Below, piece by piece: positions 20,441 to 33,291 of a DNA stretch of 64,000 nt (positions are counted from its first letter, which is position 1; each line of letters opens with the position of its first letter). Below the pieces are notes generated by a model that did no database searches, was not told where the DNA came from, and saw only the letters and a program-made list of their open reading frames with translations. The stretch is from Humulus lupulus. Lineage: Eukaryota; Streptophyta; Magnoliopsida; Rosales; Cannabaceae. The stretch is from contig NC_084793.1 in NCBI RefSeq assembly GCF_963169125.1, forward strand, positions 230,022,360-230,086,359, written 5' to 3'. Both the position numbers and the translations under genes were made by a program.

Positions 20441-22819
20441 TTCAATCCTCTGGCTTTTTGGAGCCCTTGGTTTGGGTTCATAAGGAGACCCATCCCCAGT
20501 TTTCAGCTCGTTAATGTATCTCTTTTGGGCATTCCTGCCTACTCCTGCGGGATGAGGCCCTCCCGAGATGGTTATTACATCCTCTCCATCTATCGGGGGG
20601 GGCCTGTCTTCTTCCCGAGCTCGGGAATTATTGTTTTGTGCCGTCGGGGGTGCGGCTACTCTCTGGCTCGCGGCCGCCTAACTAGTACTCTGGTTTTTGA
20701 CATATTGTCGGAAGTAACCTCTCAAGATCAATCCTTCGATCTCGTCCTTCAGTTGTCGACATTCATCGGTTGTATGCCCGGTGTCTCTGTGAAATCGACA
20801 ATACTTACTGGAGTCCCTCTTGGATTTTTGATTTCTCATCGGGTCCGGACGCCTAAAGGGGACCTGGTTTTCATTAGCCAGGTATATGTTCTCCCAAGAC
20901 TCATTGAGCTCGGTGTATACTCTATACACGGAGAAATATCTCTCCCTCTTCTTTTTATTTCCTCCCTCGGCTTCGGGGTTACTTCCTTCATTCTTTTTCC
21001 TCTTGGAGGGGTTTTCCGCGACAGACTTTGGAGCTGCTGGGTCCGCCGAGGTTGAGGCAGAGTTGACGTTTATCGTTGTAGTTTCGGGCTGAGAAGTCGC
21101 ATTAAGTGTCGACCTCGCTTCCTCTACGTTGACAAACCTCTGTGCTCGTCTATTAAACTCGGTTATGGACCTTACTGGTTTTCTTTGCATGTCGTCCCAA
21201 AGGGCACTTCCCGGCATTACGCCGGCTCGGACAGCCATTAGGTGCCCACTGTCATCCACGTCCCGAGCTCAGGCGACTTCCAGATTAAACCTTGTTAAGT
21301 AACTTTTTAGTGTTTCGCCCGGCTGTTGTCGAACGTTAGTTAAGGTTGATGCCTCTGGTCTGACCCCCATCATTGCTCTGAACTGCTTCTTAAAGTCTTT
21401 AGACAACTGCTCCCAAGAAGTTATTGAGTGTCTCTTATATTTTTCGAACCACCTTTTGGCAGGTCCTGTCAATGATGCTGGAAACAACATGCATCTGAGC
21501 TCGTAACCCACGTTACTGGCTCTCATTATGGTGTTGAACGTGCTCAGATGACTACACGTGTCGGTCTTTCCTTCAAACGTAGGGACGTGAGGGATCCGAA
21601 ACCCTTGAGGAAATGGAGTATTGGAAATATGGGGAGCAAACGGTTCGAGCTCCTCGTCAGAGTCTTCATATCGATCATTCCTTTGCTCATTTTTCAAAAG
21701 CCTAAAAGCCTTTTCAAGCTGGTCGATTCTTTCTTGGACTGGGCCGCAAGAGGCACTGTCTAAAATCGGTTGTCATCAATCATAATCCCAGGCTCGCGTC
21801 TCCGCAAGGGATCTCTACGCCTATTCAAACGATCCCTCAGGTCTGGATTTATTGGGTCACCATTACCTCGACTTTGGTTTAGGTGCTCTCGCAGGTCGGG
21901 ATGATTTCTGCGGTTTCTAGTATTCTTACGACCTCGGTCATCCTTGCTGATCGACCTGGTATCTCCAGATTCATCACTGGTAAAACTCGTCGCCTGGTTA
22001 TTTCGTGATGGATTCTTTCCATGTCCGCCTAGTCTCCGCCGTGCGAGACCGAGATGTTTGACTTTTTTCAGATGGGGCGCCTCTCCGCTCCGGAAAAGCC
22101 TCCCAGTTTCCTTGTCCTCCTCCCGCACGCTTTTCTCTCTAATGTCAAACGGGTTGAGCATTCCTGCGGGGAGGCGAAGGATATCTTATAGGTGATGGAG
22201 GAAACCGTATAGGCGACGGTGGCTGCCATCCATGTCGCGGCCTAGATGGTCCAGAATTTGCCTGAGATGGGTCGGTCGCATTTGGTGCGCTCCCAGGTAT
22301 CTGAGTCCGAGCCTCTGCAGAGGTTCGGTTGTTCTCAGTTCCTGCAGGTACTTCCACAGGCGGGTTAGCCGGGGCCCGAGCCCGAGTACTCCTCTGGGGC
22401 CTAGGTGGAGCAAATGGCTCTGCTGGTGCCGAAGGTTGAGCCGGCCTTCTTGTGGCAGCATATTTTCGTGGACGCCCACAGGGTCTACGGGGAGGAACGT
22501 GTACGTCCCTCGGAGGAGGGACTTGGTTTTCGCGCGGAGGCGGGGGCTGAGCTACCTGCGCCTCTGCGGCTATCCTTGTCAACTCCTCATTCCGTTTGTT
22601 GGCCTCTGCCAACTGCTGCTTCAGTTGCCAGTTTTCAAGTTCCACAATGGGAACATACCGCTCAGGATTGTAATACATATCCTCATCCCTTGGTGGAGCA
22701 GGTGGTCCCCGGGAATCGGAAGATCCACTTCTTTCTTCAACATCCGAGTTTTCCATTGGCTGTTTCCCAGGACGTCTTGGGTAATTTCCTTCAGGTGTGT
22801 TCTGATTATTAGTGGCCAT
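20441..22819 (-). pseudogene. Tat-like Gag polyprotein, frameshifted
   Basis: Starts MATNNQNTPEGNYPRRPGKQ at 22819, about 50 bp after the 5' LTR. A Pro/Arg-rich N-terminal half (to 22145) and a charged linker (22161-21760, another frame) follow. The capsid-like core at 21697-21269 contains PFPQGFRIPHVPTFEGKTD, FPASLTGPAKRWFEKY, SWEQLSKDFKKQF and PGETLKSYLTRFN. At 21259-20678 lies KYCRFHRDTGHTTDECRQLK, the Cys/His motif that Tat Gag carries in place of a classic zinc knuckle. Two frame changes and single stops (about 21266 and 20676) separate the parts. Gag would form the virus-like particle in the cytoplasm. Confidence 0.85.
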
Positions 22820-22846
22820 GACTTTTTCAGGAATGAATGCTTAAGG

Positions 22847-22864
22847 CTCTCAATGAAAGCACCA
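22847..22864 (-). other. Primer-binding site candidate
   Basis: Minus-strand TGGTGCTTTCATTGAGAG begins three bases after the 5' LTR end (GTCAACA, then GTT). The identical 18-mer follows the 5' LTR of the second Tat-like element at 29029-29046. The tRNA used was not identified. Confidence 0.7.
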
Positions 22865-22867
22865 AAC

Positions 22868-23664
22868 TGTTGACGCCGTTTTTCGTCAACAGTGAAAGAA
22901 GAGCTCGTAAACAATAACTAGTAATGGCCAATAAAAATATGATAATACAAAACACGATTTTTTACGTGGTTCAGTAGTTAAATCTGCCTAGTCCACGAGT
23001 CTTTTTTATTAAGCTCAAGATGATCTCTGAAAATTCTTCAAGCATGAATTCTTCAGAGTTTTCTACCAAGATTCAGAAATTCGGTCCTTTACAATGGTGC
23101 ATGACCTCTCTATTTATAGAGAAGATTGCAGAATACTATCCCACATATTTTGGGTAGTTACTCTTTATTTGCAAATAAATCAAATGGCTTTAAATGCCTG
23201 TAATCCGATATAAAAGGAAACGTCCCCTGAAGACCAGGGAGCGTATAACTAATCAAATAATATCCCATGATTTCAGGGGATTTACATTAATAAATGTAGA
23301 CCGCATCTCTTATGGACAACACTTGAATATGTTCAAGATTATTATCATATATCTCCAAGGCCTTATTCTCCCAGGTCTTACATCAACTTTCGAGCTAATG
23401 ACATCTCCCGAGGTCACATGGCTTTCGAGATCGTACTCGCGTCAGGCTCGGAACCCCTGATCCGAGGTCATCCCTGAGGATAGATGCATCTCGGGTGCTA
23501 CCCTTCGAGATCGTGTGGATTTCGAGGCCACCATATTCGAAGTCGTCTCATCTTTGCAGGCTCGATGTCTAGTCTTGAAACATACTTCAGACTTTACGAG
23601 TTCATTCGCTGCGAATCCAGCTTTCGAGGTCACATTTAACATGGCTCGAAATCTGGGTATAACA
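22868..23664 (-). repeat. 5' LTR of the minus-strand Tat-like element
   Basis: A 797-bp LTR; on the minus strand it starts TGTTATACCC at 23664 and ends CGTCAACA at 22868. TATAAATA lies on the minus strand at 23118-23111. The U5 end forms an inverted repeat TGTTGACG...CGTCAACA. It is flanked at 23665-23669 by ATAAT. Confidence 0.93.
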
Positions 23665-23715
23665 ATAATCATGCAAAAAGGAAACATGAAATCTAGATGA
23701 TGAGGTGTAATCCCG

Positions 23716-23743
23716 CCCCCCCCCCCCCCCCCCCCCCCCCCCC
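23716..23743. repeat. Poly-C tract (28 C)
   Basis: An uninterrupted run of 28 C sits 50 bp beyond the Tat-like insertion, inside the interrupted Tekay LTR. Its length in the assembly is likely unreliable. Confidence 0.8.
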
Positions 23744-25554
23744 AAAAGAAATATTTTATGCCATAGGTATGATGTATGATGAGATTGTTTTTTTTTTGTC
23801 ACCCATGTATATTAAGAACATGCTAGGTTAATTGGTTAAATGATAGATTTGTCTTAAATCCTTGATAAATTGATGTATTGGTGGAACATGAATATTCATA
23901 ATTGAGTTTGAAAGGCATGAGTTTGAAATGAAATTTTATGATGAATATGCTTGCTGATTTTGTGTTTAAAGTGATGAGAAATATGATGAAAGTAATGATT
24001 TTGCATGCTTAAATGATTTTGCAAATGCTATGATGTTTTTAAGAAATTAAAGGGAATTTTAATATACATTAAAATGGTGTTTTTACTCAAATTAATACCT
24101 ACATATTTTTTTTATATTTTATGAAGAGAATATAAGTTTTAATTTCAAGTTAATGATTTTTTAGTGTTTAATATGTTGCTGAAAGTTTTGAGTAAAAATG
24201 AAAGTTGTCTTTTAAATGAAAGGAATTTTGTGTGTATGTTGAAATAAAATTAATACCCTAAACTATGTAATTATTAAAAATCGTATATTTAAATGTAACC
24301 ATGAGTGTTCATTTTAATAGATATGAGTTTTCTTTATTTTAATTAAGAAAAATGTTGAGATTAATTCACTTGTGATTTTTAAATAAATTAAATGGTGGCT
24401 GAAAGTTTAGTTTAATAATTTAAAAATAATTATTTGATCATCACTTATGAATTTATTCTACTTAAAATTTAGTCTTAAAATAATATAAATAAAATATATT
24501 TTTCCCACACCTAAAATTTATATTTTTCTCAAATGGGTTTGTAAATTTAATAATTTAAATAAAATTGTTATTTTCTAAAGAAACATGATAATTATAAGTA
24601 TTTTAAATAATTTCAAGCCTTTATTATTTCTAAATAATTTTAAAAAAATAAATGGATTTATTATTTCTTTAAATGGCTAAATAAATTATTTTTATGAAAT
24701 AAAAATAATGTTTTAAAGAGGTTTAATCAACTTAGTGATTTTAAAAGAAATAAATAATGGTAAGAAAGTATGTTGCTAAATTCTTATTTTGAAAACGATA
24801 GAAATAAGCACGTAAGAATTATCGTTTTAAACGTCAATTTTTAACAACGTTCCCACGTATGAATGTTGCATGCAAATGCACTTTTACGTTCAAAAATGTG
24901 TCTAATATTCAACCATATAATTTTTATTTAAAAATCATGCATGTAACATAGGTATAATTTGCATTATTCTTTTGGTGATTTTATGTGTAATTATGCCTAT
25001 TTGGAAATTATGAGTAGTTTTCACCATGTGTGCATACACACATGGGGTATATGAGTTGGGCACAAGAGAGTATTATGTGATGCTAAAAAAAATGCTATTT
25101 GATTATGGTTATAGGCTCGTTGTGAAGTTTGCAGTTTTACTTTGCTTGGACCTGAGGTAAGGAAGTTAGATAGAATTCTATTTGTTTATGCTATGCACGT
25201 AGGATTGGCTTGCTAAGGATAAATGATATATATGAAGTTGTACCATGTGATATGATGTATGAAATGTAGTTATGATCTGATGATAATTGTAAAAAAATCA
25301 TGTAGTTTTCCTTGGCTGTGATATGACTGGATTGCATGTATTTACTTATGTTGTATGATATGTAATGGTTGTTAGTGTGTTGAACGCAACACAACAATGA
25401 GGTTACTAAGGATATGAAGACGTAACCCGAGTTACTAAGGATGTGAAGACGTAACTCATAGGGCGGACGTGCCGAGGTTATTCAAGGACCAGAGCTCCTT
25501 TTTACCTTAAGATGTGACATAGACAAGTTAGCGGGTCATGTTCACAAACACCTG

Positions 25555-25625
25555 ATGATGTTTATGATGATGATGTTTGTGATGATTATATTTATGATGA
25601 TGATGTTTATGATGATGGCATATGA
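25555..25625. repeat. GAT-rich microsatellite in the long LTR
   Basis: An imperfect GATGATGTTTAT repeat. It has no counterpart in the inverted arm, because that arm lacks about 570 bp here (between its CTCATAGGGG and TTATTAAGTT). Confidence 0.6.
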
Positions 25626-26096
25626 TGGTAAAGTTATGTATGATGTATAACGTTGTATGAACGTATTTATGTTTGTTGTGTTTACTTGTGTGTTATTTGT
25701 AATTCCTTACTGAGCTTTTAGCTCACCCCTTACTTTCCCTTCCAGGTAGTAAATAGGTTTTCTCTGTGGCACGCATGGTGATGTGGGGAGTTCCAACATC
25801 AGGGTGTGTATGGCGTGGGGGCATCCTATGGACGAGAAAACGATCAGTTTAACGCCAGTTTCTAAAGAATAATGGTATGTTAATTTTTTTAACTTTTCAA
25901 AACTTATCAGTGAGAGTTGAATTTTAATTATTTTTAAAATGTTGCATGAAAACTATTATTTTCTTTTTAAACTATTGGGCCCAACTTGCATGTTTTAGCA
26001 AGGCCCCACTGGGATTTTTCATATAATAAATGGCTTTCTTTTATAAGTTTATGAGCATGTAAAAGTTTTACAAGTACTAGATTAGGGCATTTTACA

Positions 26097-26118
26097 AATG
26101 GTATAGTAAAATACCATT
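26097..26118. other. Palindrome centre: two truncated primer-binding sites face to face
   Basis: The 22 bp between the two LTR ends read AATGGTAT-AGTAAA-ATACCATT. AATGGTAT directly after an LTR ending in ACA is the beginning of the plant initiator-Met primer-binding site (TGGTATCAGAGC). Both arms carry it before a 6-bp spacer. Confidence 0.8.
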
Positions 26119-28414
26119 TGTAGAATGCCATAATCTAATGCTTTGTAAAACTATTACATGCGCATAAACTTATAGAAGAAAGCAACTTAATAACCCCTAT
26201 GAGTTGCGTCTTCATATCCTTAGTAACTCAGGTTACGTCTTCACATCGTTAGTAACCCCTTTGTTGTGTCGCTTTCATCACGCTAACAACCATTACATAT
26301 CATACAACATACAAAAATACATACAATCCAATTATATCGAAGCCAAGGAAAAATACATGATTTCTTACATTCATCATCAGATCATAACATCATTTCATAC
26401 ATCATATCACATGGTACAACTTCATATATATCATTTATCCTTAGCAAGTCAATCATACCGTGCATAGCATAAACAAATAGAATTCTATCTAACTTCCTTA
26501 TCTCAGGTCCAAGCAAAGAAAAAATTGACAAACCTCACAACGAGCCTATAACCATAATCAAATAGCATTATTTAGCATCACATAAGACTTTCTTGTGCCC
26601 AACTCATATACCCCATGAACACATTGTGAAAACTACACATATTTTCCAAACATGCATATTTACACATAAAATCACCAAAAGAATAATGCAAATTATACCT
26701 ATTTTACATGCATGGTTTTTAAGTAAAAATCATATGGTTGAACATTAGATATATTTTTTAACGTAAAAGTGCATTTGCATGGGATATGCATACGTGGGAA
26801 CGTTGTTAAAAAGTGACGTTAAAAACGATAATTCCTACGTGCTTATTTCTATCGTTTTCAAAATAAGGATTTAGCAACATATTTTTCTTACCATTATTTA
26901 TCTCTTTAAAATCACTAAGTTGATTAAACCTCTAAAACATTATTTTTATTTCATAAAAATAATTTATTTATCCATTTAAAAATATAATAAATCCATTTAT
27001 TATTTTTAATTACATAGAAATAATAAACGCTTGAAATTATTTAAAATACTTATAATTATCATATTTCCTTTAGAAAATAACCATTTTATTTAAATTAACA
27101 AAATTACAAAAAAATGATGTGGGAAAATATAAATTTTAGTGTGAGAAAAATATATTTTACTTATATTATTTTAAGACTTAATCTTATGTAGTATAAATTC
27201 ATAAGTGATAATCAAATAATTATTTTATAAATTATTAAACTAAACTTCAGCCACTATTTAATTTATTTAAAGATTACAAGTGAATTAATATCAACATTAA
27301 AATAAAGAAAATCATATCTATTAAAAGGAACATTCATGGTTACATTTAAAAGTATAATTTTTAATATTTACATAGTTTAGGGTTACATTATTTCACAAAC
27401 ACACAAATTTTTCTTTCATTTAAAAGACTTTTCAATAATTTACCAAAAATTCCAGCAACACTATACACTCTCAAAAATCATCATCTTGAATTTAAAATCT
27501 CATATTTTCTCTTAAAATATATAAAAAAAATCTGTAGGTATTTATTTGAGTAAAAACACTATTTTAATGTATATCAAAATTCCCCTAAATTTCTTTAAAA
27601 CATCATGGTATTTGCAAAATCATTTAAGCATGCAAAATCGTTAATTTCATCATATTTCTCATCACTTAAACACAAAATCAGCAAGCATATTCATCATAAA
27701 ATTTCATTTCAAACTCATGCTTTTCAAAATTCAATTATGATTATTCATGTTCCACCAATACATCAATTTATCAAAGATTTAAGACAAATCTTTCATTTAA
27801 TCAATTAACCTAGCATGCATCTATTAACATTTTAAAAGAATTTATTTAAGATCTTACAAACCTATCATGCTTCTAAGAGTACATTGACATGAACACATAA
27901 AGGTGAACTAACATGCTTGAATAAGCACACCTAGGCTGAAATCCTCATAGCCCAAAATAATCAAATCATTTCCTGTTTACACATAGAACATTTAAGCCAA
28001 ACCATACATAGCATCAACAATCAATCCAAAACACACATACCATGAACATATATATATATATAAATGTTACAACAATAAAAATCAAAATCAAGAATAGAGG
28101 TTCCATTACCTACTTTGATCGAAATCAAAGAACCCAAAAAAAATAGTTATGGTCACCCTCTTGTTTGCTAGCCTCCAACACCTTATTGTCACCACCAAAT
28201 CATTAGACCAACAAACCAAGAATCCCATATAAATCAACATTAGGAAAATCAAAACACCCTTACCCTTGTAGGCCGAAACCCTAAAAAACAATCCCTATGC
28301 TCTTAAGAGATTAGAACCCAGCATCATCAAGGACTTCCATTAAACTAGAACCAAGAAGAAGAGAACAAGAAAATCACAACCCGAGCCCATACCATAGAGA
28401 CTTCGAATGCCCTT

Positions 28415-29025
28415 TGCTTACCCAAAATGGTTGCGGATGACGTGGCAGGAATTTTGTACACGAGTGTCAGCGTCATTAAGAAGGGATGTTGTTCGTCTGT
28501 TGACCAGCTCCTCGATGTTTCATCAAAGCTTAGCTATTAGATACGACCAGGATGGTCGTATGATTCGGTTTATATCCTTTAACGGTCATAATCTTGTAAT
28601 AACTACATTGAATATTTCCTCTTTATTACCTTGATACGCAGTTATTAAGGAAAGTTAAGGCCCATTGGCCCATGTAACCCCCCTTGAGCCTATAAATATG
28701 CATGAAATGGCTCAAGGAAGGGACTTTTGATCTCTGAATCTTTTTCCTGAGTATTGAGAGTGAGAGCTATAGTGTGATTATCCATTGTTTTATTCTAATT
28801 CTCCCAAGATTTGTGAAACTCAAGAACCCTAGTTCTTTGATCACAGCTTTGAGATTCAATATTAATAATAGCACTAAGTGGACGTAGGTCATTACCATTC
28901 TTTGGGGTCGAACCACCATAAATCGTTGGTGTTTTCTTCTTTACCATTAGATTAAACACTTAATTGTTGTCTCATTTCCTGTCATATATTTGACTCCGTG
29001 TCGTTGGCCAAATCAAGGGTCAACA
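28415..29025 (+). repeat. 5' LTR of the plus-strand Tat-like element (611 bp)
   Basis: Starts TGCTTACCC (TGTTTACCC in the 3' copy) and ends AGGGTCAACA. TATAAATA is at 28691-28698. The U5 end holds the near-palindrome GTTGGCC..GGGTCAAC. Confidence 0.92.
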
Positions 29026-29028
29026 TTC

Positions 29029-29046
29029 TGGTGCTTTCATTGAGAG
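29029..29046 (+). other. Primer-binding site candidate
   Basis: TGGTGCTTTCATTGAGAG begins three bases after the LTR end, identical to the site in the 11-23 kb element although their LTRs differ. Confidence 0.7.
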
Positions 29047-29074
29047 ATTGATAAAAAAACTGTAAGAAAATCTA

Positions 29075-31244
29075 ATGGCGAAAACATCCAAGAAGACTGG
29101 ACAAACCGCTGGCTTTGCACCATCCCAACCTCCTCCCCCAAATGTGGCTGAGAATGAACCTCATTTTGAGTTTGAAGAGGAGGAGTTAGATTCTGAAATA
29201 CTGAGGGCAACACTGGGAGTGTTGCAGGACGAGTTGGCTAATCTGAGGGCCAATTAGGAGAATGTTGCGGAGACAATGGCGATGCAGCAGATGGAAATTG
29301 AACGCCAGCGCCAGGAGCTGAGTGAGCGGCAGGCAGACATGGACCGTCAGCAGAGGGATGTCATGGCCGCTCTGAAAGTTGCCATCCAACTGACTCAGAG
29401 TCAAGCTACACCGGCCTCTCAGCCAGATTAGCCGCCAAGTGCGCCCCCTCAGAGGGCTCCCAATCCTAGTCCTCCCCTCCAGCCAGCAAGCCCTCAAAGG
29501 TTGGAGCAGCCACCTGTGGGTAAGGATGATGTCCCAGCTAGGGATCCTGAGCAGCAGCCTCCCTCTTAGGCTGGCTGAGGCAATCCCCAGCGCCCGAGGC
29601 AGAATAGGGTCGGGCAACCGCTCCGCAGCCCTAGACGCCCAGGGGATGAAGAGTCGAATCTACCGAGCAGGGGACAACGTCCTTCTACCAACAGAAGGAA
29701 CATCGAGTCAGGCTCTGTAGTCAGGGGTCCCCCATGGCATAACAATGCACGGGGACCCAACGACCAGCGCAAGCCTCCCCTGACGCTCGGGAGATGGCAG
29801 CCCGAGGAGGAAATAGCTTGAACAGCCGGTCACGCCGTAGTCAGCCACAGTTTAGAGATGGCCATGACTATAATGAAGCCGATTTCGACAGAGAAAATGC
29901 TTGTCGGAGGAATAAGGAAAGAGGTGGAGGCAGAAGCCCCCCACCTAGAGAAAATAGGCCAGCTAGCCATAACGCCGGGGGGTAACCCAGGCAGCAGAAC
30001 ATCTTTGATCGGCTAGGAGTTAGTGAGCAGAGACGCAGGGATGATGATTTAAGGGACGTACTTAACGACCGCCACGAGAGGCATGACGAGTACGCTCCCC
30101 CAGCACTGGTTGCCCCAGCAGTCCCAGAAGCAGTTCAGGCTCAGATTTATGCTCTAAACTAGGCGGTACAACAGCTTGTCGGGGGACGAACGTCCCATAT
30201 AGAGTACGATAGGAGGAGGGGCACTCCCTTTGTACAAAGGATTGCTGCGGCTGAAACCCCCAGTAAATTCAAGATGCCAACACTGCCAAACTTTGATGGG
30301 TACGGAGACCTAGTATCACAGGTTAATAAGTTTGAGATACAAATGGATATACAGAAAGTGTCAGAAGATGCCCGCTGCAGGATCTTCCCCGCGACACTAT
30401 CTGACACCGCCCAGAAGTGGTTCTTTAAGTTCCCTCATGCTAGTATAGTATCTTGGGAGATGTTCGTAAAGGAATTTTACGGACAATTCTACACGGGTCG
30501 CGTACACCCCACAGAGGCCAACCAGCTGGTCGAGATACGCCAAAAGGAGGGAGAGCCCTTAAGAGAGTATGTCCAATGCTTCATTCGAGCAGCAGCTGGA
30601 GCCAAGACAATGGGTGATGAAGGCAAGATGATGGCCTTAACTACTGGGGTTAGGCACCACTCGCCCCTCTGGAGTAGCCTCAAAAAGAATGGGGTAAGAA
30701 GTACCCAGGAGTTTTTGGATCGGGCTGATCGATATATCAAGCTCGAGGACGTGATTGCCAATGAAAGGAAATTGCCAACAAAAGACAAGGGGCCAAAGGA
30801 AGAACCCGCCAAGGTCGCCAACGGGTCAGAAAAACCCAATGGCAATGGCAAGGGCAACGGGAATGGCAATGGTAGAAATGGTGGGAAATGGGTGAGCAAT
30901 GAACCCTCAGCTTCTGAAAATAAACGCCCCATAGGCAGTTGATACGAGTCAAGATTCATCAACTACACGACCCTTGTCGAAAGCCGAGCAGAAGTCTACC
31001 AGGCGACCAGCTCTAGCGTGCCTTACAAATGAGCCTCACCTATAAGGAAAGATATCTCCAAGAGAGATATGATGAAGTTCTGTCATTTTCACAACGACTA
31101 TGGGCTCGACACCAATGAATGTAACTAGTTGAAAGATGAGATTGAGTTCCTAATTAGGCAGGGACATCTAAGGAGATATGTGCAAGCTGCAGGAGGGTCT
31201 CAGGGAGAGGCTCAAGGTGGCAACAAGCAGGCGCCTACACGCTA
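29075..31244 (+). pseudogene. Tat-like Gag polyprotein
   Basis: Starts MAKTSKKTGQTAGFAPSQPP at 29075. A Gln/Arg/Glu helical region follows, with a stop at 29255-29257, then a Pro-rich and Arg-rich stretch with further stops and one frame change. The core from 30274 has MPTLPNFDGYGDLVSQVNKF, FPATLSDTAQKWFFKF, SWEMFVKEFYGQF and EGEPLREYVQCFIRA, typical of the Tat Gag core. A Gly/Asn-rich segment near 30830-30890 precedes a stop (30940-30942). The Cys/His motif KFCHFHNDYGLDTNECN near 31078 is followed by a stop replacing the usual next codon. The register is continuous with the protease downstream. Confidence 0.85.
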
Positions 31245-32004
31245 ATGCTCGCCACCCCTACAGCCAGCTCCTGCGGTAGGCACTTTACTCACCATCTGCG
31301 GAGGCCCACATCTTGCAGGGGACAGTGGGAAGGAAAGGGAACGATACGCTCGAACCCTACGCCACGACCAGGACATCGAGATGATGAGTGTGGAAGATCG
31401 AGCACCAAAGAAGGCTCACACAGAGGAAGAATTAATAACCTTATATGAAGATGATGCCCAGCATGTACGATTCCCACACTCCGATCTGATGTTCGTAAAC
31501 GTACAAATTGCCTACATGATGGTGAAAAGGGTGTTGGTCGACACAGGAAGTTCGGTCAACATCCTATACAAGTCTTCGCTGGAAAGAATGAAGTTGTCCG
31601 TCAAGGACCTGGAGCCATGCAACCAAACCATCTATGGTTTTTCTAGTGAAGGGCTCGCCCCAACGGGGTCGATTAGGCTTCCAGTTACAGCAGGTACTGC
31701 ACCTGCTAACAGGAAATTGCTCGCGACTTTCATAGTAGTTGATTGTCCTTCGGCATACAATGCTATAATTGGGAGACCAATTCTGGTCAACCTACGGGCA
31801 GTCACTTCAATATGGCACCTTGCCATGAAATTCCCAACAGATGCAGGGGTAGGATGTGTATTGGGAAATCAGCAGGAAGCAAGGGAGTGCTACAACGCCT
31901 CGATAACCAAGGCAAAGAAAGGTGTGTCGAGAGATGTTCCCGGAAAAGAGTTGCAAATGGAAATTGATGCTCAGGCCCAGTCAGGTGATAATGTCACCAA
32001 ATAG
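31245..32004 (+). pseudogene. Tat-like retropepsin with D-T-G active site
   Basis: The open part is 31381-32004. It contains HVRFPHSDLMFVNVQIAYMM, then VLVDTGSSVNILYKSSLERM (active site D-T-G), IYGFSSEGLAPTGSIRLP, VVDCPSAYNAIIGRPIL and LAMKFPTDAGVG. It ends at a TAG (32002-32004) that separates it from the reverse transcriptase in the same register. The protease would process Gag-Pol inside the particle. The catalytic loop looks normal here, unlike the D-N-G of the other two elements. Confidence 0.85.
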
Positions 32005-33291
32005 GGTGTTGCCCAAAGTGAGGATAGAGACTTGGATCCTCGCTTTGGGAATTTTGAGGAAGAAATAGGACCCATCGAGGACCTTCAAAAGGTCCAAATC
32101 GATGAAGAAAATCCGACCAGGGATGTGAAAGTCGGTAAAAACTTAGAGACAATAAAAAAACAAGCATTGGCGGAGTTTTTGATGAAGAACCAGGAAGTCT
32201 TCGCCTGGTCGCACAAAGACATGGTTAGAATAGACCCTGCAGTCATCAGCCATGTCTTGAACATCGACAAGAGTTTTCCACCAGTGCAACAGAAGAGAAG
32301 GCTGCTCGATAAAGATAGATCAAAGGCCTTAAAAGAAGAAGTCGAGAAGCTGAAGGAGAATGGGTTCATCAGGGTGGAATTTTATCCATCATGGGTCTCT
32401 AATCTCGTACTTGTTCCCAAGCCAAATGGCAAGTGGCGAACATGCGTGGATTTCACAGACCTTAATAAAGCCTGCCCCAAAGATTGTTTCCCACTCCCAA
32501 GAATCGACCAACTGGTCGATGCCACTGCAGGGCACGAGATTCTCTCATTCATTGATGCATACTCCGGGTATAATCAGATTAGTATGCATCCTCCTGATGA
32601 GGATCACACTAGCTTTCGGACTGATACAGGGCTTTACTGTTACAAAGTAATGCCCTTCGGTTTGAAAAACACTGCTGTGACTTACCAGCGACTAGTCAAC
32701 CACATGTTTAAGGATCTGATCGGCACAAACATGGAGGTCTATGTCGACGACATGCTGGTCAAGTCAAAGAAGGAAGAAGGGCATATAAAGGATTTGTAGG
32801 AGTGCTTCAACGTCTTGAACAAATATCAGATGAAGTTGAATCCCCTCAAATGCTCCTTCGGAGTAGGATCAGGGAAGTTCTTGGGATTTATTGTTAACTC
32901 GAGAAGAATTGAAGCCAATCCTGAGAAAATCAAAGCCCTGATCGATATGAAATCACCAGCAAAGATTAAGGATGTTCAAAGTTTGACTGGAAGAATTGCC
33001 ACTCTCAGTACATTTATTTTGAAATCAACGGACAAGTGCGTGCCATTTTTTAATCTACTTAGAGGCAACAACAAAATTGAGTGGGCGGAGGAGTGCGAGC
33101 AGGCTTTCCAAGCATTAAAGACTTACATGGCACAACCACCCATCCTATCAAAGTCGGTCGATGTGGAGACTTTGTTTGTCTACTTGGCGATTACGAAATA
33201 TGCTGCTAGTGCTGTCTTAGTAAGAGAAGAAGAAGGCCTGCAGAAGGTTGTTTATTATGTAAACAAGAGGCTGATTGGAGCGGAGCTATGA
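32005..33291 (+). pseudogene. Tat-like reverse transcriptase and first RNase H
   Basis: Pieces 32032-32799 and 32815-33291 are in one register with a TAG at 32797-32799. Motifs in order: NQEVFAWSHKDMVRIDP, VPKPNGKWRTCVDFTDLNK, SFIDAYSGYNQISMH, MPFGLKNTAVTYQRLV, MEVYVDDMLVKSKKEEGH (catalytic VDD), CSFGVGSGKFLGFIVNSR, DVQSLTGRIATLSTF. The RNase H then starts ETLFVYLAITKYAASAVLV. A further TGA at 33289-33291 falls where the family has SRY. Catalytic positions of the RT are intact. Confidence 0.9.

Larger units (their letters stand above)
11014..23664 (-). mobile_element. Complete Tat-like Ty3/gypsy element (12,651 bp), TSD ATAAT
   Basis: The LTRs are 22868-23664 (5') and 11014-11729 (3'). They are very similar, but the 3' copy lacks about 80 bp and one smaller block. 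The duplication ATAAT is perfect at 11009-11013 and 23665-23669. Minus-strand order: primer-binding site, gag, protease, reverse transcriptase/RNase H, second RNase H, integrase, tandem array, an oppositely oriented gene, polypurine tract, 3' LTR. A second RNase H and an antisense gene between integrase and 3' LTR are features of the Tat lineage. Stops and frameshifts make it non-autonomous. Confidence 0.95.
9691..26096 (+). mobile_element. Long Tekay-like 5' LTR (about 3.75 kb) split by a Tat-like insertion
   Basis: Starts TGTAGCGCACC at 9691 and ends ATTTTACA at 26096. Removing the insertion (11014-23664) and one copy of its duplication leaves about 3.75 kb. The inverted copy at 26119-40868 shows the same sequence on the minus strand over its whole length, so both borders are supported. 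It contains late-LTR sequence typical of Tekay elements (TTACTGAGCTTTTAGCTCACC near 25708). The end is followed by AATGGTAT, the start of an initiator-Met tRNA primer-binding site, so this is a 5' LTR whose body is missing. Confidence 0.8.

Noticed and set aside
22232..22873. A 213-codon plus-strand frame
   Set aside because: It is a shadow of the Pro/Arg-rich Gag N-terminus read on the minus strand.
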